From Flavisolibacter longurius (GTDB lineage Bacteria > Bacteroidota > Bacteroidia > Chitinophagales > Chitinophagaceae): a stretch of DNA of 64,000 nt. Below, in pieces: positions 8,828 to 15,911 of this stretch (within the stretch, counting starts at the first letter, position 1; every line of letters starts with the position of its first letter). The position numbers were made by a program, and so were the translations under genes. The stretch spans positions 236,262 to 300,261 of the forward strand of contig JABUMY010000007.1 in NCBI GenBank assembly GCA_013327885.1, written 5' to 3'. Below the pieces are notes generated by a model. It saw only the letters and a list, made by a program, of their open reading frames with translations, was not told the DNA's origin and did not search any database.

Positions 8828-11392
8828 TTATTTTGGTTCCAGTACAACAGTAATACGGTCTGATACATCCTGCAGGTGAGCACGGCTGGCGGCATCTTTG
8901 TATGCCGGCAGGGCTGCACGAACCTCGCTTTGCAAAGACCGCAGTTGCGCCTTGGCTACAGAAATGGCATCCGTGGTGCGACTGTAATCAGAAGAAACAC
9001 CAAAAGCCCGTGCTACCGTGGCAGCAGGCGATGCCTCGTCCTTCAGGTTGTTGGCCAGTTGCTCTACAAACGCTTTTTGCAGGTTGCGGCGGTAGATATC
9101 GATCGGCTTGCGGGCAGCCAGTTCGCTCCAGATGCCTTTGCGCAGGTCAGTCACCATCTCGGTAGCTGTGTACACATTCTTCTCGCCGCTGGCTTCGTAG
9201 CGGAACATCTTGTTGAACGTGCTGTTGCTCAGCAAGCGTCCCAGGATGTTGTTTTGCACAGACAGGATGGTATTCATCGGGTTGATGCTCACCAATCCTT
9301 CGATCTTGTTGTTCTTTAACCACATTGGTGTTTTAAACAATTGCTGGTGCAGGAACTGCATGGCTTCTTTTTGGGTAGCCTTTGGCGTGAATTCGATCAC
9401 CACGCCACCTTCTTCCTGCATGCGCGGTGTGGTTTGAATACCACCGATGTTCTTGGCCACGTGGCCCATGTAACGGTTAAACTGTGTCGTCAGTTGACCG
9501 TACATGTTCTGCAAGCCACGGTAGTCGCGGTTTTCTTCTTTTGTCCACTCGGGGAGGTTGGTCATAATGCGCTGCAGGTTCTTGATACCATAGGTGCTTG
9601 CCTTCATGGCATTGTCGCCAAGGTCTTCGTTCTGTCCGCGGGGATCATCAATGTCGATCTCTGTTCCAAACCAAAGACGCTTGTTCTTCATCTTTTCCAT
9701 GGTCAGCTTGTTCAGGGCTGCCACTTCATCCTGCGGTGTTTTATGCTCCGGCATCCAGCGGTAACCCCACTCAATGGCCCAGATGTCGTAGTCGCCAATG
9801 CGGGGGAAAAGACCTTTTTCGCTGATCTTGTCTTCGGGCTGTGCCACGTAGTTAAAGCGGGCATAGTCCATGATTGACGGCGTGTGGCCGTTGGCTTCCA
9901 CCCAGGCTTTGTTGCGCAGGTTTTCTACCGGTACGGTAGAAGAAGAGCCGTAGTTGTGGCGCAGGCCAAGGGTATGACCAACTTCGTGCGACGAAACAAA
10001 CCGGATCAGTTCACCCATCAGTGAATCGGGGAACACCAGTTGGCGGGCACGGGGATCAACGGCTGCTGTCTGTACAAAATACCAGTCGCGCAAAAGACTC
10101 ATTACGTTGTGGTACCAGTTAATATGCGACTCCAGGATCTCACCGGTGCGGGGATCGTGTACGTTCGGACCGCTGGCGTTTGGAATATCGGAAGGCTTGT
10201 AAACAATGGCCGAGTGACGGGCATCTTCCAGGCTCCAGGAAGGATTGTCGGTAGGCGCCATTTTCGCGTAGATGGCGTTCTTAAAGCCTGCTTTTTCAAA
10301 CGCTTTCTGCCAGTCGTTTACACCCTGGATCAGGTAGGGAACCCATTTTTTCGGCGTAGCCGGGTCAATGTAATAAACGATGGGCTTGGCAGGTTCTACC
10401 AGCTCACCACGAAGGTACTTGGCTTCATCGCCGGGCTTGGGTTCCAGTTTCCAGCGAACGGCCATTGTTACTCTTTCCACGCCTTGCGGGTTGGCGTCGT
10501 AATCGGTATAGCCGGCGGCAAAATAGCCAACACGGGGATCAAACAGGCGGGGCTTCATGGGGTTGCCGGGAAGCAGGATCATGGAGCTGTTTAACTCGTA
10601 AGTAGACGGTGAACCGGCAGAGGGCTGGCCAATGCTGATGGTCATGCCACCACCTTGCGGGGTTGGCGTACGCATGTAGGTCTTAACCGTTTTTACTTCG
10701 ATGTTGGTAGGGAAGGACTTTACATCGGTGATGTAAGAGGTCTCCCGCTGGTAGGCAGCAAGGCCAAGGGTACGCTTCACGGAGGCATTAAAGAAAAGCA
10801 CGTCGTTATCGCCCATCAGGTAATCTGTCAGTTCAATAACCGAACCTTTGGTATTGGTAACCGAATCATGCGCCAGGGCTTTTACATCAAAAGCCGCCAT
10901 GATGGGTTGCAGGTTAGAGTTGCGAACAGCCTGGTACATACCGGCGGAGTCGCGACCGGCTTCGTCAAACGAAAGGCCGCGCATAAAGATCTTGTTGTTG
11001 GGACCTTTTTCGAAAGAGATCTCTTTCTTGCCAATAATGTCACCGGCATAACCGATAAAACCGGCGCGGGGACCAGCAGGCGCTTTGGAAATGCGGTTCA
11101 CGATCAGGATCTCACGACCCAGCAGGGAGTCGGGGATCTCGAAATAATACTTGTCATCAACCTTGTGGGTTACAAAAAGTCCGCGGTCAGTTTTGGCTTT
11201 GGCAGTAATTACTTCAGCGTACGGTTTGGGACCAGCATTTTGTGCCGGTGTGCCGGTACGGCCGGGAAAATTACCCGGGGTGGCAGTGCCGTTGCCGGTA
11301 GTCGGCGGCGTGGTAGGTGTTCGCTGAGCGAAACCTGCAGCACTGGTCAATAAAAGTCCTGTTGCCATGGCAACAGCGAAGCGACGGTTCAT
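8828..11392 (-). CDS. zinc metalloprotease with HEXXHXXGXXH site (DUF5117/DUF5118 type)
   Basis: Large exported protein (854 aa) with an N-terminal signal peptide (MNRRFAVAMATGLLLTSAAGFA) followed by a Pro/Thr/Gly-rich linker. The active site SHEVGHTLGLRHN is a full metzincin motif: three zinc-binding His and the general-base Glu. Bacteroidota proteins of this size with the same motif carry DUF5117 before and DUF5118 within the precursor region; the FVTHKVDDKYYFEIPD and EVITAKAKTDRGLF parts fit. It probably degrades proteins in the periplasm or at the cell surface. ATG 11392 is selected because it begins the signal peptide; an upstream in-frame ATG at 11428 would put a hydrophilic stretch in front. 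Confidence 0.9.
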   Translation of the reverse strand: MNRRFAVAMATGLLLTSAAGFAQRTPTTPPTTGNGTATPGNFPGRTGTPAQNAGPKPYAEVITAKAKTDRGLFVTHKVDDKYYFEIPDSLLGREILIVNRISKAPAGPRAGFIGYAGDIIGKKEISFEKGPNNKIFMRGLSFDEAGRDSAGMYQAVRNSNLQPIMAAFDVKALAHDSVTNTKGSVIELTDYLMGDNDVLFFNASVKRTLGLAAYQRETSYITDVKSFPTNIEVKTVKTYMRTPTPQGGGMTISIGQPSAGSPSTYELNSSMILLPGNPMKPRLFDPRVGYFAAGYTDYDANPQGVERVTMAVRWKLEPKPGDEAKYLRGELVEPAKPIVYYIDPATPKKWVPYLIQGVNDWQKAFEKAGFKNAIYAKMAPTDNPSWSLEDARHSAIVYKPSDIPNASGPNVHDPRTGEILESHINWYHNVMSLLRDWYFVQTAAVDPRARQLVFPDSLMGELIRFVSSHEVGHTLGLRHNYGSSSTVPVENLRNKAWVEANGHTPSIMDYARFNYVAQPEDKISEKGLFPRIGDYDIWAIEWGYRWMPEHKTPQDEVAALNKLTMEKMKNKRLWFGTEIDIDDPRGQNEDLGDNAMKASTYGIKNLQRIMTNLPEWTKEENRDYRGLQNMYGQLTTQFNRYMGHVAKNIGGIQTTPRMQEEGGVVIEFTPKATQKEAMQFLHQQLFKTPMWLKNNKIEGLVSINPMNTILSVQNNILGRLLSNSTFNKMFRYEASGEKNVYTATEMVTDLRKGIWSELAARKPIDIYRRNLQKAFVEQLANNLKDEASPAATVARAFGVSSDYSRTTDAISVAKAQLRSLQSEVRAALPAYKDAASRAHLQDVSDRITVVLEPK

Positions 11393-11596
11393 TCCTGTGT
11401 GTTTAAATGTTTGGAAATGCGAAAACAATAAAGCTCGGAAATTACGTTGGAAAGGGCAGTTAAAACACAGTCATATTGAAGAACTTAACCTTTATTAACA
11501 CAATTGTTTGTCGTTCAAAAGCCAACAAAATCAAAGCATTAAACAAAATTTTACTGTGTAAAACAAATATGGCAAATTTAGTATATAAAATTTTTT

Positions 11597-12043
11597 ATGC
11601 GCCAGCTTTGCTTGCTCTTTTTGTTCCTGGTCAGCAGTGACGCCTATACGCAAACCTCCCGTATTGATTTTGCCCGCCTCGACGAAACGCCGGACCGCAG
11701 ACAAATTACAGAAGCCTTCCGACTATATGTGCAAAAAGAGTTTGCCACCGATCCTGTTTTTTTACTCGATCATCTTTATATCAAAAAAGAGTTTGCTTTT
11801 TTGGTGGGTAAGATTCGCGACAGCGAAGGAAAAGAAATTGATTTTGCCCGGTTCGATGCGGGTGATCGAAAAAGTGCTTTGCCCTTTAGAGGGCAGGAAA
11901 CACGGGCCTTACTAAAGCGGCAGGGAGAAAGCTGGAAAGTACTTACCTGGCTGGTCACACCCGATGATGTGGCTTGTGCCTGCTGGTGGGCCGAATACAG
12001 CGCACCCAAAGATTTGTTTGACTACACCGACTATTGCCGCTAA
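11597..12043 (+). CDS. exported hypothetical protein
   Basis: A 148-aa protein with an N-terminal signal peptide (MRQLCLLFLFLVSSDAYTQ) and a compact mature domain with many charged residues and a segment CACWWAEY near the C-terminus. Its layout (FVKEFA, FLVGKIRDSEGKEIDF, ALLKRQGESWKVL) recalls small NTF2-like or stress-response proteins with a conserved Trp, but the match is too weak to name. Divergent from the metalloprotease gene. It ends 14 bases before a strong terminator. Confidence 0.6.
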   Translation: MRQLCLLFLFLVSSDAYTQTSRIDFARLDETPDRRQITEAFRLYVQKEFATDPVFLLDHLYIKKEFAFLVGKIRDSEGKEIDFARFDAGDRKSALPFRGQETRALLKRQGESWKVLTWLVTPDDVACACWWAEYSAPKDLFDYTDYCR

Positions 12044-12057
12044 TCTATGGGCAGCAA

Positions 12058-12081
12058 AAAGGGTGTTTTTCAACACCCTTT
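12058..12081 (+). terminator. Rho-independent terminator
   Basis: Stem AAAGGGTGTT / AACACCCTTT around a short T-rich loop, flanked by A and T runs. It follows the 11597-12043 gene by about 14 bases and is also usable from the minus strand. Confidence 0.75.
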
Positions 12082-12114
12082 CCTAATCAGTTTTTGGATA
12101 AAAAAACTTTCTCT

Positions 12115-12135
12115 ACTGACCACTCACCACTCACC
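12115..12135. repeat. heptamer array (ACTCACC type) over a stop codon
   Basis: ACTGACC, ACTCACC, ACTCACC. Read on the minus strand the array is GGTGAGT-type and contains the TGA stop (12124-12126) of the anti-sigma-like gene. The same unit recurs at 30392, 61931 and, on the other strand, 61014. Confidence 0.75.
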
Positions 12136-12666
12136 ATACGCATCCGTGCGCCTTGCCTTACGCTTCATGGCCAGGTAACGGTCCAGCAGCAGCAGTCCCA
12201 GTATCACGTTGATCATCATAAACAGGTTCACAAACGAATTGCTGAAAACCCGGCTGTAGTCAACCGCCGTAAAATCAATGCCACCCGAATTGCCTTCTGC
12301 ACTGTCCGATGACAGGTCTAGCTTCGAAAAACCATAACCCAAAAAGCCCACGATCACGGTGATAAAAAAAGCAGCAATGCCCCAGATGATCTTGGTGTTG
12401 ATGTATTTTTTCGCGGCCGGCGTTATCTGCAGGCGGGCAATTTCTTCCATCACGTTTTTGGTAAAACGCAGCGAAGGCTCTTCAAGTTCGGTGGCCTGCA
12501 CCAGGCTGTGAACGTCGAGCAATTCGGCATACTTTGCCTTCCAGGCCGCATTCTCTGCAATGAGCTTTTCCACCACCGATGCCTCTGTGCTGCAGCCGTC
12601 GATAAAATCCCAAAGCCGGCTTTCCATATCGGCGCCTTGTTGCTCGGGAGAAAAATGTATTGCCAT
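12124..12666 (-). CDS. membrane protein, probable anti-sigma factor
   Basis: A 180-aa protein with a soluble N-terminal region of about 95 residues and two membrane helices (about 96-113 and 150-166), ending in a basic tail. It lies 18 bases downstream of the ECF sigma gene, the usual position of the cognate anti-sigma factor. The N-terminal region (MESRLWDFIDGCSTEASVVEKLIAENAAWKAKYAELLDVH) has the helical look of sigma-binding domains but lacks the His-x3-Cys-x2-Cys zinc motif. The role is therefore inferred from position. The stop codon is embedded in a heptamer array. Confidence 0.65.
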   Translation of the reverse strand: MAIHFSPEQQGADMESRLWDFIDGCSTEASVVEKLIAENAAWKAKYAELLDVHSLVQATELEEPSLRFTKNVMEEIARLQITPAAKKYINTKIIWGIAAFFITVIVGFLGYGFSKLDLSSDSAEGNSGGIDFTAVDYSRVFSNSFVNLFMMINVILGLLLLDRYLAMKRKARRTDAYGEW

Positions 12667-12684
12667 GCGAAACGATTTTTGTTT

Positions 12685-13266
12685 TTAATGAATGTCTTTC
12701 ACTTCAGCCGCAAAATGGGTTTGCAGCTTTTCTTTTAACCGGGTACGGGCCCGGTGCAATTGCACTTTTACCGCGTTGGGTTCTTTGCCCAGGATTTTGG
12801 CCATTTCCTCCAGCGATTGCTCGCCTTTGTAAAAAAGGGTGATGACCTGCGCATCATCGGGACTCAGCATTTTAATGGCCGCATTAACCATGGCCACCCG
12901 GCTTTTTTGTTCGATCTGGTTGGCGCTCATGCCGCCGTCAATGTTGTCGGCAGCGGCAAACACGTTTTCGTTGTCGAGCGACTGCACATCCAGCCTTTTC
13001 TTTCGCAGGAAAGTAAGACAGGAAGTGGTAGTGATGGTATAGAGCCAGGTGCTGAACTTGGAGGCTCCCTTAAAATCGGCCAAAGAACGAAACGCTTTTA
13101 CAAAAATATCCTGCGACACCTCCTCCGCATCTTCCCGGCTGCTGATATAGCGCAGCACAATGGTAAACACAAAGGCCTTGTAACGGTCTACCAGTTCGGC
13201 ATAGGCGGCGGACTGCCCCTGCAGAACAAGCTGAATCAGATCGTTATCCGGTGTTTTGGTGTGCAT
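12685..13266 (-). CDS. ECF-subfamily RNA polymerase sigma factor
   Basis: A 193-aa sigma-70 factor of the RpoE type with only regions 2 and 4. Region 2: YAELVDRYKAFVFTIVLRY, then AEEVSQDIFVKAFRSLADFKGASKFSTWLYTI. Region 4: VITLFYKGEQSLEEMAKILGKEPNAVKVQLHRARTRLKEKL, a clear helix-turn-helix. It should direct RNA polymerase to a small regulon in response to an envelope signal released by the downstream membrane protein. The gene starts at ATG 13266. TACCTTGC on the minus strand upstream is one base short of a -7 box. Confidence 0.93.
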   Translation of the reverse strand: MHTKTPDNDLIQLVLQGQSAAYAELVDRYKAFVFTIVLRYISSREDAEEVSQDIFVKAFRSLADFKGASKFSTWLYTITTTSCLTFLRKKRLDVQSLDNENVFAAADNIDGGMSANQIEQKSRVAMVNAAIKMLSPDDAQVITLFYKGEQSLEEMAKILGKEPNAVKVQLHRARTRLKEKLQTHFAAEVKDIH

Positions 13267-13324
13267 GCTGAAGGTAAGACGACAGCTTGTGGCCGCCGGT
13301 TACAGGTGCAAGGTAAAAGAATCT

Positions 13325-13354
13325 GATATTAGGAGATAGGATATTGGGATATTA
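13325..13354. repeat. GATATT-unit array
   Basis: Units GATATTA, GGAGATA, GGATATTG, GGATATTA, 7-8 bases each. Same unit as at 29802 and, inverted, at 13441 and 15809. Confidence 0.7.
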
Positions 13355-13440
13355 CGATTTTCGCCCTTTGCAGGCCTTATTCATACGTCTACTTAATTGA
13401 AGTGTAATAAAAGCCAATAAGCCTTTGCGTACAACAAAAC

Positions 13441-13472
13441 AATATCTCAATATCTTACTATCGCAATATCTT
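13441..13472. repeat. AATATC-unit array, 8-base period
   Basis: AATATCTC, AATATCTT, ACTATCGC, AATATCTT. It is the reverse complement type of the array at 13325, so the two could pair across an 87-base loop. Confidence 0.7.
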
Positions 13473-13641
13473 TCTCTCCGCTGTAACCTCACGAAAACAC
13501 CCGTCGTCCTATCCGCAGAACCAGTTCTTTAAAAAAAAGTTTAAACTAGCTGTAACCCGGACCAACTACATGTAGTCAGATAGTTTAGAGCCGCTAACAG
13601 GGCTGGAAAATAAAAACCATAAACCTCATAAAATTAATTGT

Positions 13642-14040
13642 ATGCGAGACGCAGAAATTTTGATCCCGATCTTAGTTCCCCTTGGAGCCTTTGCCATGGT
13701 ATTTGGCATTATTTACCTCCGCACCCGCGAAAACATGGCCATGATCGACAAAGGCATGAACCCCAAGCGCTACGCCAACCTGCCGGCCCCGTTCCGGAGC
13801 CTTAAAACCGGCCTGCTGCTCCTGGGTGCCGGTGCCGGGCTGCTCATTGCCTATATTGTTGCGCACAACATGAGCGGCCGCGATCACGAAGCCATCTATT
13901 TTTCCCTTATCGCTATCGGTGGCGGTCTTGGCCTGGTGGGATCCTATGCTATGGAAAAGAAAGAATACGACAACACCCGTGAGTACCAGAACAGCCGCGA
14001 GTTCAGCAGCCGCGAACGTGACCATTCACACATTCAATAA
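13642..14040 (+). CDS. DUF6249-type membrane protein
   Basis: A 132-aa protein with a first membrane helix at residues 7-27 (LIPILVPLGAFAMVFGIIYL), a cytosolic link containing the signature MAMIDKGMNPK, two further helices (about 54-74 and 84-104) and a charged tail rich in Arg, Glu and Ser. The arrangement and the MIDKGMNP motif match small Bacteroidota proteins assigned to DUF6249, whose role is unknown; they often accompany ECF sigma systems, as here (the sigma gene is divergent). It ends in a textbook terminator. Confidence 0.75.
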   Translation: MRDAEILIPILVPLGAFAMVFGIIYLRTRENMAMIDKGMNPKRYANLPAPFRSLKTGLLLLGAGAGLLIAYIVAHNMSGRDHEAIYFSLIAIGGGLGLVGSYAMEKKEYDNTREYQNSREFSSRERDHSHIQ

Positions 14041-14066
14041 CAAAGTCTTAAACCAAAACCAGTGCA

Positions 14067-14098
14067 GGGTTGCCAACGGCAACCCTTTTTTATTTTTT
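14067..14098 (+). terminator. Rho-independent terminator
   Basis: Perfect 8-bp stem GGGTTGCC / GGCAACCC, 3-base loop AAC, then a run of T. It closes the DUF6249 transcript. Confidence 0.92.
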
Positions 14099-14171
14099 AA
14101 TGGGTAAGATGGCCTGCTATGTGCCAAATGCATTTTTTGGATGGGATGAAAATTGCAGGGAAATACAGGGT

Positions 14172-15458
14172 ATGGAACGGACAGCATTTGATGTAATTAT
14201 TGTAGGAGCCGGCGCAGCAGGTTTGATCGCAGCGCTTGAACTGGCACTGACAGGCAGAAAGGTGGCAATCGTGGAAGCAAAGGATCGTACAGGCGGAAGA
14301 ATAGCAACCCACACCGGTGATCTTTATCCCGTTGAGCTGGGCGCCGAATTTGTGCACGGCGACCTGCCGCTAACAAAACACTACCTGCAAAAAGCAGGAG
14401 TGGAAACCTATCCTGTCGGGGGCAGCATCTGGCAGCGTAAAAACGGGAACCTGCAAAAGCAGGAAGATTTTATTGAAGACTACAAAACCCTGGAAAAAAA
14501 ATGCAGCACTTTGCAAGGTGACAAACCGGTAGAAAATTTTCTTACTGAAGACCTTTCCGGAAGTGAAAATGTAGCGCTTCGTTTTACGCTTCGGAACTAC
14601 GTGGAAGGATATTATGCTGCCGATCCCCGCAATGCCAGCACCCGTGCTCTTTGCACCGAGCTGACAAAAGAAGACGAGGAGCAATACAGGCTCTGGCAGG
14701 GCTATGGCAAGATGGTGGCTTATTTAGAAAAGGAATGCCGGGAGCACGGCGTGCAGATCTTTTTGGGCCAACCGGTTTTGCAGGTACAGTGGAAAAAAGA
14801 CCAGGTAGCCCTTGTCACCGAAAAAGAAACTTTCACCGCAAGCAAACTGCTGGTGACCGTTCCGGTTGGCGTGTTGCAAAAAGAGGCCATCACATTTTTC
14901 CCGGCTTTGCCGGAGATCAACCGTGCCGTGCAGGTCCTGGGATTTGGCCACGTGGTAAAAATTATTTTTCGCTTTGATGCTGCATTCTGGAGAACACCGG
15001 CCTTTACGCAGGAGAAAGACCTTTCCACTCTGGGCTTTTTGTTTTCGGAAGAAGACGTGCCGACATGGTGGACGCATTTCCCCGATGAAAGACCGGTTTT
15101 GACCGGCTGGCTCGCCGGTCCCCGTGCTGCGGAAGCGCAATGGTTAACGCGGGTAGAAGTTGTTCAAAAAGGACTGGCCTCCTTGCAACAAATCTTTCGT
15201 ATGGACAAGCTGCAACTGGAGCAAAGGGTAGAAGCAGTACATACTTACAACTGGTCGGCCGACCCGTTTGCCTGCGGCGCTTATTCCTATGAAACGGTGG
15301 GTGGGGAAGAGGCGATACGAACGATCGCAAAAGGTGTAGAGAACACCCTCTTTTTTGCCGGTGAAGGTCTGCACAGCGGGCCGGAGATTGGGACGGTGGA
15401 AGGAGCCCTGGTAAGCGGCCGGGATACCGCACACCGCATCATTGCCTCGTTTACCTAA
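14172..15458 (+). CDS. FAD-dependent flavin monoamine oxidase family protein
   Basis: A 428-aa flavoprotein. The N-terminal Rossmann fold is clear: VIIVGAGAAGLIAALEL binds the FAD adenosine, followed by VVAIVEAKDRTGGRIAT-like sequence with the GGR motif of amine oxidases. The C-terminal FAD motif LFFAGEGLHSGPEIGTVEGALVSG is also present. Members oxidise amines or desaturate carotenoid-like substrates; the specific substrate here is unknown. No signal peptide is seen, so it is probably cytosolic. The start ATG 14172 (MERTAFDVII) places the dinucleotide fold at the N-terminus as usual; an earlier frame start falls in the upstream terminator. Confidence 0.88.
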   Translation: MERTAFDVIIVGAGAAGLIAALELALTGRKVAIVEAKDRTGGRIATHTGDLYPVELGAEFVHGDLPLTKHYLQKAGVETYPVGGSIWQRKNGNLQKQEDFIEDYKTLEKKCSTLQGDKPVENFLTEDLSGSENVALRFTLRNYVEGYYAADPRNASTRALCTELTKEDEEQYRLWQGYGKMVAYLEKECREHGVQIFLGQPVLQVQWKKDQVALVTEKETFTASKLLVTVPVGVLQKEAITFFPALPEINRAVQVLGFGHVVKIIFRFDAAFWRTPAFTQEKDLSTLGFLFSEEDVPTWWTHFPDERPVLTGWLAGPRAAEAQWLTRVEVVQKGLASLQQIFRMDKLQLEQRVEAVHTYNWSADPFACGAYSYETVGGEEAIRTIAKGVENTLFFAGEGLHSGPEIGTVEGALVSGRDTAHRIIASFT

Positions 15459-15523
15459 AATATTTTTTGCCGGCTTTGTGTGGAATGGTATGGTTTTTCC
15501 GACAGGTAAAGAAATGTTTGATT

Positions 15524-15712
15524 ATGACGATGAAAGGAAGCAGATCACAGGACAATATGCAGAACAAGTCTATGGCATTCCATCGGCCCCGGCCGGAGAA
15601 CAAAGATGATTTGGACAGCCGGAAAAATGAAGAGCAGGATATCAAAGGCACCGATGTGACCCATAATGAAAAACAAACCCGCAGCGATCGCAAAAATGTA
15701 AAGAACGGGTAG
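15524..15712 (+). CDS. small hydrophilic hypothetical protein
   Basis: A 62-aa very hydrophilic protein rich in Asp, Glu, Asn, Lys and Arg, probably disordered. The segment RPENKDDLDSRKNEEQDIKG followed by TDVTHNEKQ resembles a type of small protein that I believe recurs in Chitinophagaceae. The start could be ATG 15524 or 15530. The opposite strand also has open frames, but the plus-strand reading is supported by the amino-acid pattern and by a terminator just after its stop. Function unknown. Confidence 0.55.
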   Translation: MTMKGSRSQDNMQNKSMAFHRPRPENKDDLDSRKNEEQDIKGTDVTHNEKQTRSDRKNVKNG

Positions 15713-15735
15713 TTTTTTTTGATTGAAGTAAATAG

Positions 15736-15791
15736 GCAGGTGATTGCGCAAACTGGTTTCAAACCATTCTTGCTCATTCACCTGCTTTTTT
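15736..15791 (+). terminator. nested-hairpin terminator
   Basis: Outer stem GCAGGTGA / TCACCTGC with an inner hairpin TGGTTT-C-AAACCA, followed by TTTTTT. It ends the small gene at 15524-15712. Confidence 0.65.
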
Positions 15792-15808
15792 AAATTATAC
15801 CAGTAAAC

Positions 15809-15839
15809 AATATCCCATATCCCAATATCCCAATATTTC
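15809..15839. repeat. AATATCCC-unit array
   Basis: AATATCCC, ATATCCC, AATATCCC, AATATTTC. Same family as the arrays at 13325, 13441 and 29802; it lies upstream of the nagB promoter. Confidence 0.7.
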
Positions 15840-15888
15840 CCTCCATTCGATGCAAACGTTTGCTCTCTCTTCTCAAACCGATTCCTGT

Positions 15889-15896
15889 TATCTTTG
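15889..15896 (+). promoter_or_regulatory. -7 box for nagB
   Basis: TATCTTTG, an exact TAnnTTTG match, ends 15 bases before ATG 15912. It rules out the in-frame start at 15894, which would overlap the promoter. Confidence 0.65.
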
Positions 15897-15911
15897 CCGG
15901 GCTTAAACGAA

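Larger units (their letters stand above)
13267..13641. other. 375-base divergent region with two GGATATT arrays
   Basis: Lies between the ECF sigma gene and the DUF6249 gene. It holds two arrays of the same AATATC/GATATT unit in opposite orientation (13325-13354, 13441-13472) and a 12-base perfect palindrome ACTACATGTAGT at 13565-13576, which could be an operator near the DUF6249 promoter. No coding stretch seen. Confidence 0.6.
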
